A DNA stretch of 17,453 bases from an uncultured Oscillibacter sp. (GCA_900770295.1 CAAGJQ010000086.1:1-17453), one strand, 5' to 3'; positions 5,682 through 13,492 are shown, counted from the stretch's first letter. Made by a program: numbers and translations. The notes: generated by a model from the sequence alone, not told the origin.

Positions 5682-7403
5682 TTAAAAGCCGCGGATCTGA
5701 TTTTGGATCAGCGTGCCCACGGTGTCCGCGAACTGGTCCAGATGGCGGATGCGGGCGAAATTCCGGCCATAGATGGTATGGGCGGCGGGGAGGTCCCCGT
5801 CGTCTCCGGTAAACACGCAGATGACGGAGACGTTCCGGTACAGCAGGGAGCGGACCTCCATGGCGGTGTTCTGGATGCCGTTCTGGTCCGCGTAGTCCAG
5901 ATAGGAGCCGTTCCGGGGAAGCTTGATGACATCGTTGGGCTTGGCGTCGGACAGCAGGATGACCAGCTTGTGCGCGCAGGGGGAGTCCTCCAGTCCCTTC
6001 CCCAAAGCCCGGATGGCCAGACCGTCCCGGTTGCAGCCGGTGGTGAAGTAGTGGAAAATGCTCTCGTTCCGGTCGGTCTCCTGATAGTCCCGGTAGCGCG
6101 TGAGAATGGTGTAGCCGCTGAGGGAGCAGAAGGAGGAAACCCGCACGGGAATGTGACAGCGGGTGAGGGCTTCCGCGATCATGTACCCCTGGGCGGCCAC
6201 CACCGCCTGGCGGTCCACCTGGGAGGTGGAGCCGTCCAGCAGAAGATCTACGGAGAGCTCACCGGGGTCGGACTGCTGGATTTTGGTAAATACCTTGTCA
6301 TCGTCCAGATACACGCCCCGCCACACCCGGCCAATGTCCAGAGCCCCGGAGGCGGACCGGACCACGGTGGGCTGCAAGTATGCCATCATGGCGTTGCGGA
6401 TGCGGGCCGTCAGGCGGACGATGCTGGTCCGGTGGCGGGTGGCGTCGGCGTCATAGGCGGCCCTGTTCAGCTCCATCTGCCGCAGCGCGTTTTTCCGCTG
6501 GGTGCCCACGTATCCCCGGATATCGGCATCCCAGACATTGTCGCCTCTGGCGAAGTACAGGTGGCAGTCCCTGTGGTCATCGGCGCACAGCTCATGCTCC
6601 AGCTCCGCCATCTGACGGGGCTCATACAGGGGCGGACCGAAGTAGTCCCGGACATACTTCCGCAGGGTCTCCTCCGTCTGGGCAAGGGTCTTGTCAGTCA
6701 GACGCCGCTGCGGCGGCGAGGCGTCCTGCCCCCCGCCCAGGCCCGCCACGGTGTGCTCCCCGTAGCCATGGCCGAAGCTGCGGACGGAGGGGAGGCCGTC
6801 GGGGGCTTTCCGGAAGAACCGGTGGAAGAGCGGAGGTTTTTTCCCGGACTGCTCGCTGCCGTCCTGCTCCTTTCCTGGGGTGAAGTGGCAGTATCGATGG
6901 AGAAAATCCAGCGCCGCCTGGGCCAGGGCGGGGCCGTCCAGGTCTCCGGAGAATTCCAGAGCGTCCAGCATGGACCGCTCCCGGGGCATCAGGTGGGGCT
7001 CCTCCCCCAGAGCGCGGCGGAAATGGGCCTCCTCCAGAAGCGGCAGCAGCTCTTCGGGAGGGACGGGGCCGCTGTGGGACAGGACCCGCCGGGCATAGCT
7101 CCGCCGCAGAGCCGGCAGCGCCGGACGGCGGGCGGCCTCCCGCTGGTAGACCGCGTTTTCCAGCCCCAGCCACACCAGCTGCTCGTACAGCGCCTCCTGA
7201 CTGCTGCCGTGGAAGGCGGAGAACAGGGCATCGATGGTATCCGGCCCGTAGTTTTTGCGGACGGCGCCGATGATGCTGTTCCAATAGAGGTCCGCCCGCC
7301 CCTCCTCGTCATAGGCCTTGAAATCCGGCTCAAAGCTGTAATCCCCGGCGGCGTTCCAGATCAGGTTCCGGGCGCGGCGCTTCTCACTGTCCAGAATGTC
7401 CAT
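5682..7403 (-). CDS. VWA domain protein, partner of MoxR-type ATPase (CobT/NorD-like)
   Basis: A 573-aa cytosolic protein with no signal or membrane segment. The C-terminal von Willebrand A domain (about 380-570) has the MIDAS motif DGSTS at 390-394 and the distal aspartate in LSDAKPND at 486, so metal binding is likely intact. HYFTTGCNRDG (451-461) is typical of the CobT/NorD-like branch. The N-terminal half is helical, with a charged, low-complexity segment at about 175-235. It starts at ATG 7403, whose A is also the last base of the upstream ATPase stop (TGATG), so translation is coupled. MoxR-VWA pairs act as chaperones for metal insertion or complex activation; no client (nitric oxide reductase, chelatase) is nearby, so the target is unknown. 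Confidence 0.88.
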   Translation of the reverse strand: MDILDSEKRRARNLIWNAAGDYSFEPDFKAYDEEGRADLYWNSIIGAVRKNYGPDTIDALFSAFHGSSQEALYEQLVWLGLENAVYQREAARRPALPALRRSYARRVLSHSGPVPPEELLPLLEEAHFRRALGEEPHLMPRERSMLDALEFSGDLDGPALAQAALDFLHRYCHFTPGKEQDGSEQSGKKPPLFHRFFRKAPDGLPSVRSFGHGYGEHTVAGLGGGQDASPPQRRLTDKTLAQTEETLRKYVRDYFGPPLYEPRQMAELEHELCADDHRDCHLYFARGDNVWDADIRGYVGTQRKNALRQMELNRAAYDADATRHRTSIVRLTARIRNAMMAYLQPTVVRSASGALDIGRVWRGVYLDDDKVFTKIQQSDPGELSVDLLLDGSTSQVDRQAVVAAQGYMIAEALTRCHIPVRVSSFCSLSGYTILTRYRDYQETDRNESIFHYFTTGCNRDGLAIRALGKGLEDSPCAHKLVILLSDAKPNDVIKLPRNGSYLDYADQNGIQNTAMEVRSLLYRNVSVICVFTGDDGDLPAAHTIYGRNFARIRHLDQFADTVGTLIQNQIRGF

Positions 7404-8314
7404 CAGGCGAACACATCCCCGTAGGTGATCTGATCCGGCAGGCGGGCACTGATGACGTCCTTTACCAGCTGGCGCTCAAAGCCGTCGAAGGACTTGTTGA
7501 CAAGGCCCAGCTCCAGGGCGCGGTTGCCCTCCAGACCGGCGTGCATCAGCCGCACGGCGGCTAACAGTCCCCGGAGGTCCAGAGGCTTGGTGGACAGCTC
7601 GCCGCCGTCGCACTTTTTCTGGATATCCTGGAACAGACCGGCGAATTGATCGGCGTAGGCGGGACGCAGGTCCTTGAATTCCCAGTTCAGAAGCTTGATG
7701 AGCCCCTCAGTGGAGATGGCGGGCATGTCGATGACCACAAACCGGGAGGCCAGGGCTTCGTTCAGTTCCCGAGTGCCGGCGTAGCCGTAGTTCATGGTGG
7801 CAATGAAGCGGGTGGCCTCGTGGAGGCCGATGCGCTCATAGCCGGGCATGTCGATGGTGCGGCGGAAGTCCAGCGTGGCGTGGAGCACAGCCAGGGACTC
7901 GTTTTTCGCCATGTTGATCTCATCCAGCACGCCGAAGCCGCCCAGTTCCGCGCACTGGTAGATGGGGCCCTTGCGCAGGGAGACGGCGCCGTCGGCAAAG
8001 GTGTCCGTGCCCAGCAGGGTGGCGGCATCGGTGTTGATGTAGAAGGACACGTCCCAGCTGGGGCGGCCGAAGGCGGCGGCCAGATTTTCCGCCAGGACGT
8101 TTTTGCCGGTGGCCTTGGGGCCGGTCAGCAGCAGATTTTCGCCGCACAGCAGGGCCGTGGCCGCCTCTTCCCAGATCTCCTTGCCGTAGTACAGATACCG
8201 GGGCTCGGGAATCCGGCGGGCCAGTTTTTCATCCACCGGGAATTTTGCCCGGAATTTTACAATCTCGTCAATGATGCTCGGGCTGACGCCCTCGCTTCGC
8301 AGAAATTCCAACAT
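7403..8314 (-). CDS. MoxR-type AAA+ ATPase
   Basis: A 303-aa AAA+ ATPase of the MoxR/NorQ/CobS sort, expected to form a ring that works with the downstream VWA protein. Seen: Walker A GPKATGKN at 65-72, Walker B LDEIN at 130-134, sensor 1 asparagine in TMNYG at 173-177, arginine-finger-type SRF at 190-192, and sensor 2 around LRGLL at 247-251. The usual Walker A Ser/Thr is Asn72. ATG at 8314 follows GGAGGG by 8 nt. Longer in-frame starts near 8449 are rejected because they lie within the promoter -10. First gene of a two-gene operon, overlapping the VWA gene by 1 nt. Client unknown. Confidence 0.92.
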   Translation of the reverse strand: MLEFLRSEGVSPSIIDEIVKFRAKFPVDEKLARRIPEPRYLYYGKEIWEEAATALLCGENLLLTGPKATGKNVLAENLAAAFGRPSWDVSFYINTDAATLLGTDTFADGAVSLRKGPIYQCAELGGFGVLDEINMAKNESLAVLHATLDFRRTIDMPGYERIGLHEATRFIATMNYGYAGTRELNEALASRFVVIDMPAISTEGLIKLLNWEFKDLRPAYADQFAGLFQDIQKKCDGGELSTKPLDLRGLLAAVRLMHAGLEGNRALELGLVNKSFDGFERQLVKDVISARLPDQITYGDVFA

Positions 8315-8444
8315 TGCGTGATCCCTCCAAGGACAGCAGAGTTTAAGATGGTGCTGACAGTCTATGATGCATAAAGGCAGAGAGATGTCCGGTGCGCGGA
8401 AACAGCTGGGGCACCGGCAGAATTCCCTGTATGGAGATAACTCC

Positions 8445-8473
8445 ATCATATCATGTTTGAAAAGAATGGCAAG
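8445..8473 (-). promoter_or_regulatory. Promoter of the MoxR-VWA operon
   Basis: On the minus strand: TTGCCA (8473-8468), 17-nt spacer, TATGAT (8450-8445). The -35 overlaps the end of the terminator hairpin of the preceding operon. The leader is about 120 nt and begins with a palindrome, atggag-ataa-ctccat (8431-8446); otherwise I see nothing in it. Confidence 0.65.
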
Positions 8474-8501
8474 CGCCCGGAGGGGGTTCTCCGGGCGCTT
8501 T
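8472..8501 (-). terminator. Terminator of the sigma/anti-sigma operon
   Basis: A 12-bp stem, aagcgcccggag / ctccgggcgctt, with a 6-nt loop, followed on the minus strand by gccattctttt, a modest U-rich tail. It is about 70 nt beyond the DUF4179 stop codon. Confidence 0.75.
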
Positions 8502-8572
8502 GGCGCTAAAATCCGTTAAGATTTCGGTACGGGCAACGTCGCTCTGGATGGCCTGCCTGCTCCATTGCCGGG

Positions 8573-9601
8573 TCAGGTGTTTTCCAGGGGAAATGTAACG
8601 CTCCAATGTCCGGCGGTGCGGCCGGAAGAAGTACAGAAATAACCGTGGAGCGTGTAATGTTCCAGGTCGGAGGGGGAGATATCGAAAACATACTCGTCAT
8701 AGTCCTGCCGCTGTTCTCCGCCGCTGCAAAAAGCGGTGCTGTACAGGCATTCCAGCCGGTTCCCGGCCGTATCCTCCAGCCAGAGCCGGCAGTGATTGTC
8801 AGTCTCCAGCTTGTTTTTCAGCTCCGCCTGGATGTGGAACAGGCCGTCCGTGTAGCCCGCGGCTGTAATAAGAATGCCCTCGACAGGGACAGCCAGGGGT
8901 TCGGACTGGGGCAGGAGCACAGGAGAGGTCTCCTCGTAAGCCGCTCCACTGTCGCCGGTCCGATCATAGACATCGGAGTTCTCCGGCTGGCCGAAGTCAC
9001 AGGTGAATGCGGCATCGGCAGCATAGTCCGTCAGGTCCAGGTCCACCGCCAGATCCTCCACGACCTCCTTGCCGGAGAGAAATTCCCGGACAGAGAAGGT
9101 CATCTTGCCGCCCTGCGGGATGGGGGAACCATCCATGGTCCGCGTGGTACAGAGAAAGGTGGCGGTGTGGGTGGCGGCGTCGTAATCCACCTGCTCACAG
9201 GTGCCGGTCTGGTCAAAGGGCAGGTGAAAATCCCAGCTGTCATACAGATCGCAGGTGCCGTCCACCATCCCGCCGGTGAGGGAGACATACGCCTGGGCGG
9301 TGTCGCTCTCCACCCGGACGGACTGGACCTCCATGGTGACGCCGCTGTCGGTGCAGCGCATTCGCACCGGCTGGAAGAACTGGGCGGCGGCGGGGGAGAC
9401 GGCATAGAGCAGCCGGTAGCCCGGTTCCGTCCGGGCCGCCAGGGCGGGGGTGGCCAGACAGACCGCCAGCACGGCGGCAATCAGGGCGGCCCGCCGCAAG
9501 ACCGGACGGGAGTGCCGCCGGGTCTTGGCAAGAGTCTCCGCTATCAGGGCGGAAGAGGGGGATACGGCCCGGTTCATGGACCGATAGGTTTCAGAGAACA
9601 T
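8573..9601 (-). CDS. DUF4179 transmembrane anti-sigma factor
   Basis: A 342-aa single-pass membrane protein expected to hold the upstream-encoded ECF sigma factor inactive until an envelope signal arrives. A cytoplasmic N-terminus of about 37 residues carries the basic stretch KTRRHSRPVLRR, followed by one hydrophobic helix at about 38-57 and a large extracytoplasmic beta-rich domain (DUF4179, then probably a DUF5643-like Ig fold). No zinc-binding HxxxCxxC is present, so it is not a ZAS-type anti-sigma factor. ATG at 9601 overlaps the sigma stop by one base (TGATG), with AAGGAGGAA (9615-9607) inside the sigma C-terminus, favouring balanced synthesis. The inducing signal is unknown. Role is inferred from family and pairing. 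Confidence 0.85.
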   Translation of the reverse strand: MFSETYRSMNRAVSPSSALIAETLAKTRRHSRPVLRRAALIAAVLAVCLATPALAARTEPGYRLLYAVSPAAAQFFQPVRMRCTDSGVTMEVQSVRVESDTAQAYVSLTGGMVDGTCDLYDSWDFHLPFDQTGTCEQVDYDAATHTATFLCTTRTMDGSPIPQGGKMTFSVREFLSGKEVVEDLAVDLDLTDYAADAAFTCDFGQPENSDVYDRTGDSGAAYEETSPVLLPQSEPLAVPVEGILITAAGYTDGLFHIQAELKNKLETDNHCRLWLEDTAGNRLECLYSTAFCSGGEQRQDYDEYVFDISPSDLEHYTLHGYFCTSSGRTAGHWSVTFPLENT

Positions 9602-10065
9602 CAGAGTTCCTCCTTCAGCAATTCCTTCAGTTTCTGGCGGGCGCGGGTCAGCTGGGCCCGGACAGTGGAGGGACGGCGCCCCAGAATTTGCCCGATCTCC
9701 TCCGTGTCATAGCCCTCATAGTAAAAAAGGTGAATGACGGAGCGGTACTTGGCGGGCAGCCGCACCAGCGCCGCGTCCACCGCCGACTCCTCCGGGTCCG
9801 TGTAGACATAGACGTCCTCCAAAGGGGCCGCGCGCCTGCGCCAGGGGGAGAGGACCAGACTTTTGGAGCAGTTGGCGGTGACCCGCAGCAGCCAGGCCTT
9901 TTGGTGCTCCTCGCTCGCAAAGGGCGGCGCGGACCGGTGGTAGCGAAGAAACACCTCCTGGAAAATATCGTCGGCGTCCTGCCGGGAGCGGGTCTGAGCA
10001 TAGGCCATCCGGTAGACCATGGGGCCGTAGCGCCGGACCGCGTCCGCGGTGTTGGGGGAGAGCAT
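9601..10065 (-). CDS. ECF RNA polymerase sigma factor
   Basis: A 154-aa sigma-70 family protein with only regions 2 and 4. Region 2 covers about 14-75 (GPMVYRMAYAQTRS, then DADDIFQEVFLRYHR at the -10 recognition part). Region 4 covers about 95-150, with LPAKYRSVIHLFYYEGYDTEE and the helix-turn-helix RRPSTVRAQLTRARQKL. ATG at 10065 follows AAGGATGTG. It is the first gene of a two-gene unit with its anti-sigma factor, so autoregulation is likely. However, I find no convincing ECF-type -35/-10 pair upstream: TTGCAG and TATATC are 20 nt apart, which is too far. Regulon cannot be read here. Confidence 0.93.
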   Translation of the reverse strand: MLSPNTADAVRRYGPMVYRMAYAQTRSRQDADDIFQEVFLRYHRSAPPFASEEHQKAWLLRVTANCSKSLVLSPWRRRAAPLEDVYVYTDPEESAVDAALVRLPAKYRSVIHLFYYEGYDTEEIGQILGRRPSTVRAQLTRARQKLKELLKEEL

Positions 10066-10141
10066 GTGATCACATCCTTCTGACAGATATACCCGGCAGG
10101 AGGGCGGATTGCTGCAAGAAAAGAGAAAAATGCTGAAAACA

Positions 10142-10181
10142 GCACAAAGCCCGCGTCTCTGCCAAAACGCGGGCTTTGTGC
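10142..10181. terminator. Terminator hairpin between the PiT operon and the sigma gene
   Basis: A perfect 15-bp stem, gcacaaagcccgcgt / acgcgggctttgtgc, with a 10-nt loop. Minus-strand transcripts leave it into ctgttttc, which is U-rich. It probably ends the PiT-DUF47 operon and insulates the sigma promoter. Confidence 0.85.
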
Positions 10182-10204
10182 CATAGAAGGAAAGGAGAAA
10201 CAGT

Positions 10205-10222
10205 AACGCAAAAATTTGCGTT
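10205..10222. repeat. Palindrome AACGCAAA-aa-TTTGCGTT after the DUF47 gene
   Basis: An 8-bp inverted repeat with a 2-bp centre, about 30 nt past the DUF47 stop. It could be a small hairpin or a binding site. Its half-site ACGCAAA matches the two operator-like palindromes upstream of the same operon (11903-11918 and 12065-12080). Confidence 0.4.
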
Positions 10223-10251
10223 GCGGGGGAAGCGGGGTCAGTGGACCGGGA

Positions 10252-10851
10252 TCAGAGCTTGACCACGATATCCAGCAGGATGTCGGCGCTGAAGTCGCCC
10301 TTATCCGCAGCGTGGTTCATGTGGCTGTATATCTCCCGGTATTTCAGGATCTTCTTGATATCGTCCGTTTCAAACAGCTCGGCGATGGACTTGTGGAACT
10401 GCACGTTCAGGGTGTTTTCCAGCTTTTTGACCTTGGTGGCCTCCGCGGAGACGGCGGCGTGGTTCTTCTCCAGGTTCTGCACGCAGATCACCAGGCCGTC
10501 GGCCATCTTCAGCAGGGTGCGGGCCATCTCCAGCAGATGGGCATCCGGCTGGATGTCATAGATGCGGATCTCCTTCACCGTGGTCCAGGCGTAGTCGGCG
10601 AGATCATCAATAGAGGAGGACAGGCGGTAGAGGTCATCCCGGTCGATGGGCGTGATGAAGGTGCGGTTGATATCCTCCACCAGTTCCCGGCGGACAGCGT
10701 CCGCCTCCTTTTCCTTGACCTTGACGAAGTCTCCGTTTTCCTGGGTGGGCGTCTCACAGAAGACACAGAGGGCCTCCACAGCGTCCCGGATGACCTGGGC
10801 CTGCTGGATCAAAAGACCGTAGAAATTAAGACTTTCTTTCCGCTTGAACAT
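10252..10851 (-). CDS. DUF47 (PhoU-like) phosphate transport accessory protein
   Basis: A 199-aa all-helical cytosolic protein of the DUF47/YkaA family, related to PhoU and nearly always encoded beside a PiT transporter, whose activity it is thought to tune. Seen: long amphipathic helices with a PhoU-like acidic pattern, for example KVKEKEADAVRREL and ITPIDRDDLYRLSSSIDDLADY, where carboxylates bind metal in PhoU-type bundles. ATG at 10851 has AAGGAG 8 nt upstream. A GTG at 10860 is also in frame but sits on top of that ribosome site. It follows the PiT gene by 15 nt in one operon and is ended by the hairpin at 10142-10181. Family sure; mechanism inferred. Confidence 0.92.
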   Translation of the reverse strand: MFKRKESLNFYGLLIQQAQVIRDAVEALCVFCETPTQENGDFVKVKEKEADAVRRELVEDINRTFITPIDRDDLYRLSSSIDDLADYAWTTVKEIRIYDIQPDAHLLEMARTLLKMADGLVICVQNLEKNHAAVSAEATKVKKLENTLNVQFHKSIAELFETDDIKKILKYREIYSHMNHAADKGDFSADILLDIVVKL

Positions 10852-10866
10852 GGAGAACACTCCTTT

Positions 10867-11877
10867 TTAGAAAATGAGAGAGAACACGAAATACAAAACC
10901 GCACCTAACGTACCGGCGATGGGAATGGTGATGAACCAGGAGGCCAGGATTTTTCCGGCCACGTTCCAATGGACCGCCTTATAGCGCTCGGCGGAGCCCA
11001 CGCCCATGATGGAGGAGGACACGATCTGGCTGGCGGAAACCGGGGCGCCCAGCAGGGAGGAGGTCAGAATGACCGCGCCTGCCGTCAGCTGGGAGGCAAA
11101 GGAATGGATAGGCTGGACCTTATAGATGCCGGTGCCCACCGTCTTGATGATCTTGAAGCCGCCGAAGGCGATGCCGCAGGACAGACACAGCGCCGCGCAG
11201 GCGATGGCCCACACCGGGATGGCGCCGGTGCCGCCATAGATGCCCATCAGGATCATGATGATGCCGATGGATTTCTGCGAGTCATTGAAGGAGTGGTTGA
11301 AGGCCAGGAAGGTCATGTTGAACCACTGGGCGTAGGTGAAGAATTTGTTGACTCCGACGCCCGCGTGACGGGTCAGAAACAGGAGAATCTTCAGGATCAG
11401 GAAACCCACCAGGAAACTGACCACCGGTGTCAGAAAGATCATCAGCACCACCCGGCCCCAGAAGTAGCCCCAGGAGATGGAGCCGGCGCCGAACGCGGCG
11501 ATGCCGGCGCCCACGACGCCGCCGATCAGCGCGTGGGAAGAAGAGGCGGGAATCCCGAAACGCCAGGTCGTAATATTCCACAGGATCGCGGCCAGGATTC
11601 CCGCCGTAATGAAAGCAAGAGCTGTACTGCGGGCGAGGGGGTCCGTATAAAAGGACTCGCCCACCAGTTTTTTGATCGTATCGGACACGCTGGAGCCTAC
11701 GATGAGCATGGCGAAGGGGGAGAGAAATTCCACAACGGCGGCCCAGGCCAGCGCGGGATGGGGCTTCATGGCGCGGCTGGCGATCAGGGTGGCCACTACA
11801 TTGCAGCCATCGTGAAACCCATTGACATAGGTAAACACAAAGACCAGTGCGGCCAGAACCCAAAAGGAAAGAGCCAT
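10867..11877 (-). CDS. PiT family inorganic phosphate transporter
   Basis: A 336-aa integral membrane transporter of the PHO4/PiT family, moving phosphate (as a metal-phosphate complex in bacteria) with protons or sodium. The inverted-repeat topology is visible: NGFHDGCNVVAT near residue 19 and FNDSQKSIGI at 197-206 are the two signature copies, and GIPASSSHALIG (108-119) is matched later by GAPVSASQIVSSS. About 8-10 hydrophobic helices. Of two close ATGs, 11877 is preferred: GGGGTGG ends 6 nt before it, whereas the ATG at 11883 touches that site. First gene of an operon with DUF47, from a strong promoter with operator-like palindromes on both sides. Phosphate is the family substrate; a related anion is not excluded. 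Confidence 0.94.
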   Translation of the reverse strand: MALSFWVLAALVFVFTYVNGFHDGCNVVATLIASRAMKPHPALAWAAVVEFLSPFAMLIVGSSVSDTIKKLVGESFYTDPLARSTALAFITAGILAAILWNITTWRFGIPASSSHALIGGVVGAGIAAFGAGSISWGYFWGRVVLMIFLTPVVSFLVGFLILKILLFLTRHAGVGVNKFFTYAQWFNMTFLAFNHSFNDSQKSIGIIMILMGIYGGTGAIPVWAIACAALCLSCGIAFGGFKIIKTVGTGIYKVQPIHSFASQLTAGAVILTSSLLGAPVSASQIVSSSIMGVGSAERYKAVHWNVAGKILASWFITIPIAGTLGAVLYFVFSLIF

Positions 11878-11902
11878 CAGCATCCACCCCTGTTCCCGAA
11901 AT

Positions 11903-11918
11903 ACGCAAACGATTGCGA
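11903..11918. promoter_or_regulatory. LacI-family-like operator in the PiT leader
   Basis: ACGCAAACGATTGCGA: a near-palindrome with a central CG, the layout of LacI/PurR-family operators. It lies about 50 nt downstream of the predicted transcription start, so a bound protein could block elongation. Its sister site is at 12065-12080. Confidence 0.4.
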
Positions 11919-11967
11919 AAAAAACTGAAAGAAAAACCCAGGAATTTAGACCCTTGGGATGGTTGCT

Positions 11968-11996
11968 ATTATGATATGTGAAGATAAAAATGTCAA
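11968..11996 (-). promoter_or_regulatory. Promoter of the PiT-DUF47 operon
   Basis: On the minus strand: consensus TTGACA (11996-11991), 17-nt spacer, CATAAT (11973-11968). The predicted leader is about 85 nt and contains the palindrome at 11903-11918. Confidence 0.8.
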
Positions 11997-12064
11997 GAGC
12001 AAGAAAAATGTTTGGCGTTTAAGACAAATTAAAATAAAAAAACTGTGCGCCTTTACGACTTAAA

Positions 12065-12080
12065 ATTCAAACGTTTGCGT
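12065..12080. promoter_or_regulatory. LacI-family-like operator upstream of the PiT promoter
   Basis: ATTCAAACGTTTGCGT contains the perfect palindrome CAAACGTTTG. It shares 12 of 13 bases (ACGCAAACG-n-TTG, read on the opposite strand) with the site at 11903-11918, 162 bp away centre to centre. The two sites flank the PiT promoter. Confidence 0.4.
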
Positions 12081-12088
12081 ATAATGCG

Positions 12089-12120
12089 GGCCGCCTCTGA
12101 AACCGTGTTCAGAGGCGGCC
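12089..12120 (-). terminator. Hairpin after the MATE gene
   Basis: A perfect 13-bp stem, ggccgcctctgaa / ttcagaggcggcc, with a 6-nt loop, 8 nt past the MATE stop. No U-run follows on the minus strand, so it may act as a weak terminator or mainly as a 3' stabilising stem. Confidence 0.65.
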
Positions 12121-12127
12121 GTCAGAT

Positions 12128-13492
12128 TCAGATTTGACCGGATGACGGGGCTGCGGACAACTCCCGCAAAACTTTCAGCTGAATGGGGATGGCACAGATC
12201 AGAGTCAGACAGTCGGAGACCATCTGTGTCATCTGGATCCCCAGCATTCCAAGGGCCGCTGAGAGAATCCACACCAGCGGAATAAAGAAGACACCCTGCC
12301 GGGCCATGGCCAGGAAGGTGGCCGGCACCGTGCGGCCGATGGTCTGAAGCATCATGTTGCTCATGACCACCCAGCCCTGGAAACAGAAGGTCACGCACTG
12401 GAAGCGCAGAGCGGTGGCGCCGTAGGCGATGACCTGCGGGTCATCCCGGAACAGCGCCACCAGCTGGGGCGCGAAGATGAATCCCAGCGTCCCCACAGCC
12501 AGCAAAAAGACCGTGGAGGTCCTGACGCAGAACCAGAAGCCCTCCTTCACCCGGTGATAGAGCTTTGCGCCGTAGTTGAACCCGCAGACGGGCTGGAAGC
12601 CCTGGCCGAAGCCGATCATAGCGGAGGCGCCGAACATCATGATCCGCTGGACCACACTCATGGCGGCGATGGCCGCGTCCCCATAGGAGCGCGCGGCCTG
12701 GTTCAGGCAGATGGTGGCCACGGAGGCCAGACCCTGCCGGGCCAGGGAGGGAAGGCCGCCCCTGATGATCATGGCGTAATACGGCCATTTCAGCTGGACC
12801 CGGGAGATGTGAATATGCAGATTTCCGCCTTTGGTGCAGCCGATCAGCAGGAGGCAGAAGCTGACGAACTGACTGAAAATGGTGGCCCAGGCGGCGCCGG
12901 ATACCCCCATGCCGAAGACGAAGATCAACAGTGGGTCCAGAGCGATATTCAAAACGGCGCCGCTGGCGATGCCCACCATGGCATAGGCGGCGCTGCCCTG
13001 AAACCGCAGCTGGTTGTTCAGCACCAGAGAGGCGGTCATCCACGGCGCTCCCAGCAGAATGACCCGCAGATATGCCTTGGCATAGGGCAGAATGGTGTCC
13101 GTGGAGCCCAGAAGGTAGGCCAGAGGCTCCAGGAAGATCTGACCCAGGACGCAGATCAGAAGTCCGGCGGCCAGCGCGGAAAAAAAGCCTATGGCCGCCA
13201 TGTTGGAGGCGTCCTCATAGTTGTGCTTGCCCAGCTCCCGGGAGATGAAGTTGCCGCTGCCGTGCCCGAAGAAAAAGCCCACCGCCTGGATGATGGCCAT
13301 CAGAGAAAAGACCACGCCCACAGCGCCTGTGGCGCTGTTGCTTTTCAACATGCCGACAAAAAAAGTATCCGCCATGTTGTAAAAGGCGGTGACCAGCATA
13401 CTGATGATGCAGGGAAGGGCCAGCTTTCCGATCAGGCGTCCCACGGGCTCTTCTGTCATTTGATGAAATTTTTGCTCCTGTTTTTCTTCCAT
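12128..13492 (-). CDS. MATE family efflux transporter
   Basis: A 454-aa, 12-helix multidrug and toxin extrusion protein, probably a Na+ or H+ antiporter exporting cationic compounds from the cytoplasm. Seen: N-terminal PVGRLIGKLALPCIISMLV followed by YNMADTFFVG, the typical MATE opening, and two homologous halves, the second opening near GGLPSLARQGLASV; GFGQGFQPVCGFNYGA is the classic second-half signature. Length is normal. ATG at 13492 has GAGGAA 5 nt upstream. Own promoter with a TGnTATAAT extended -10. Closest in style to MepA/DinF-type MATEs. Substrate cannot be read; no adjacent regulator gene points to one. Confidence 0.95.
   Translation of the reverse strand: MEEKQEQKFHQMTEEPVGRLIGKLALPCIISMLVTAFYNMADTFFVGMLKSNSATGAVGVVFSLMAIIQAVGFFFGHGSGNFISRELGKHNYEDASNMAAIGFFSALAAGLLICVLGQIFLEPLAYLLGSTDTILPYAKAYLRVILLGAPWMTASLVLNNQLRFQGSAAYAMVGIASGAVLNIALDPLLIFVFGMGVSGAAWATIFSQFVSFCLLLIGCTKGGNLHIHISRVQLKWPYYAMIIRGGLPSLARQGLASVATICLNQAARSYGDAAIAAMSVVQRIMMFGASAMIGFGQGFQPVCGFNYGAKLYHRVKEGFWFCVRTSTVFLLAVGTLGFIFAPQLVALFRDDPQVIAYGATALRFQCVTFCFQGWVVMSNMMLQTIGRTVPATFLAMARQGVFFIPLVWILSAALGMLGIQMTQMVSDCLTLICAIPIQLKVLRELSAAPSSGQI

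Noticed and set aside
5586..7424. 612-codon open frame on the plus strand opposite the VWA gene
   Set aside because: It mirrors the VWA gene, has no ribosome site at its start, crosses the bidirectional terminator and its product is low-complexity G/V/Q-rich. GC-biased third positions keep the opposite strand open.
8315..8449. 45-residue N-terminal extension of the MoxR ATPase
   Set aside because: The upstream ATG codons are inside the -10 box and have no ribosome site; ATG at 8314 has GGAGGG at the right distance.
12065..12080. CcpA cre site upstream of PiT
   Set aside because: The palindrome has the central CG, but the outer bases do not match the cre consensus TGWAANCGNTNWCA.
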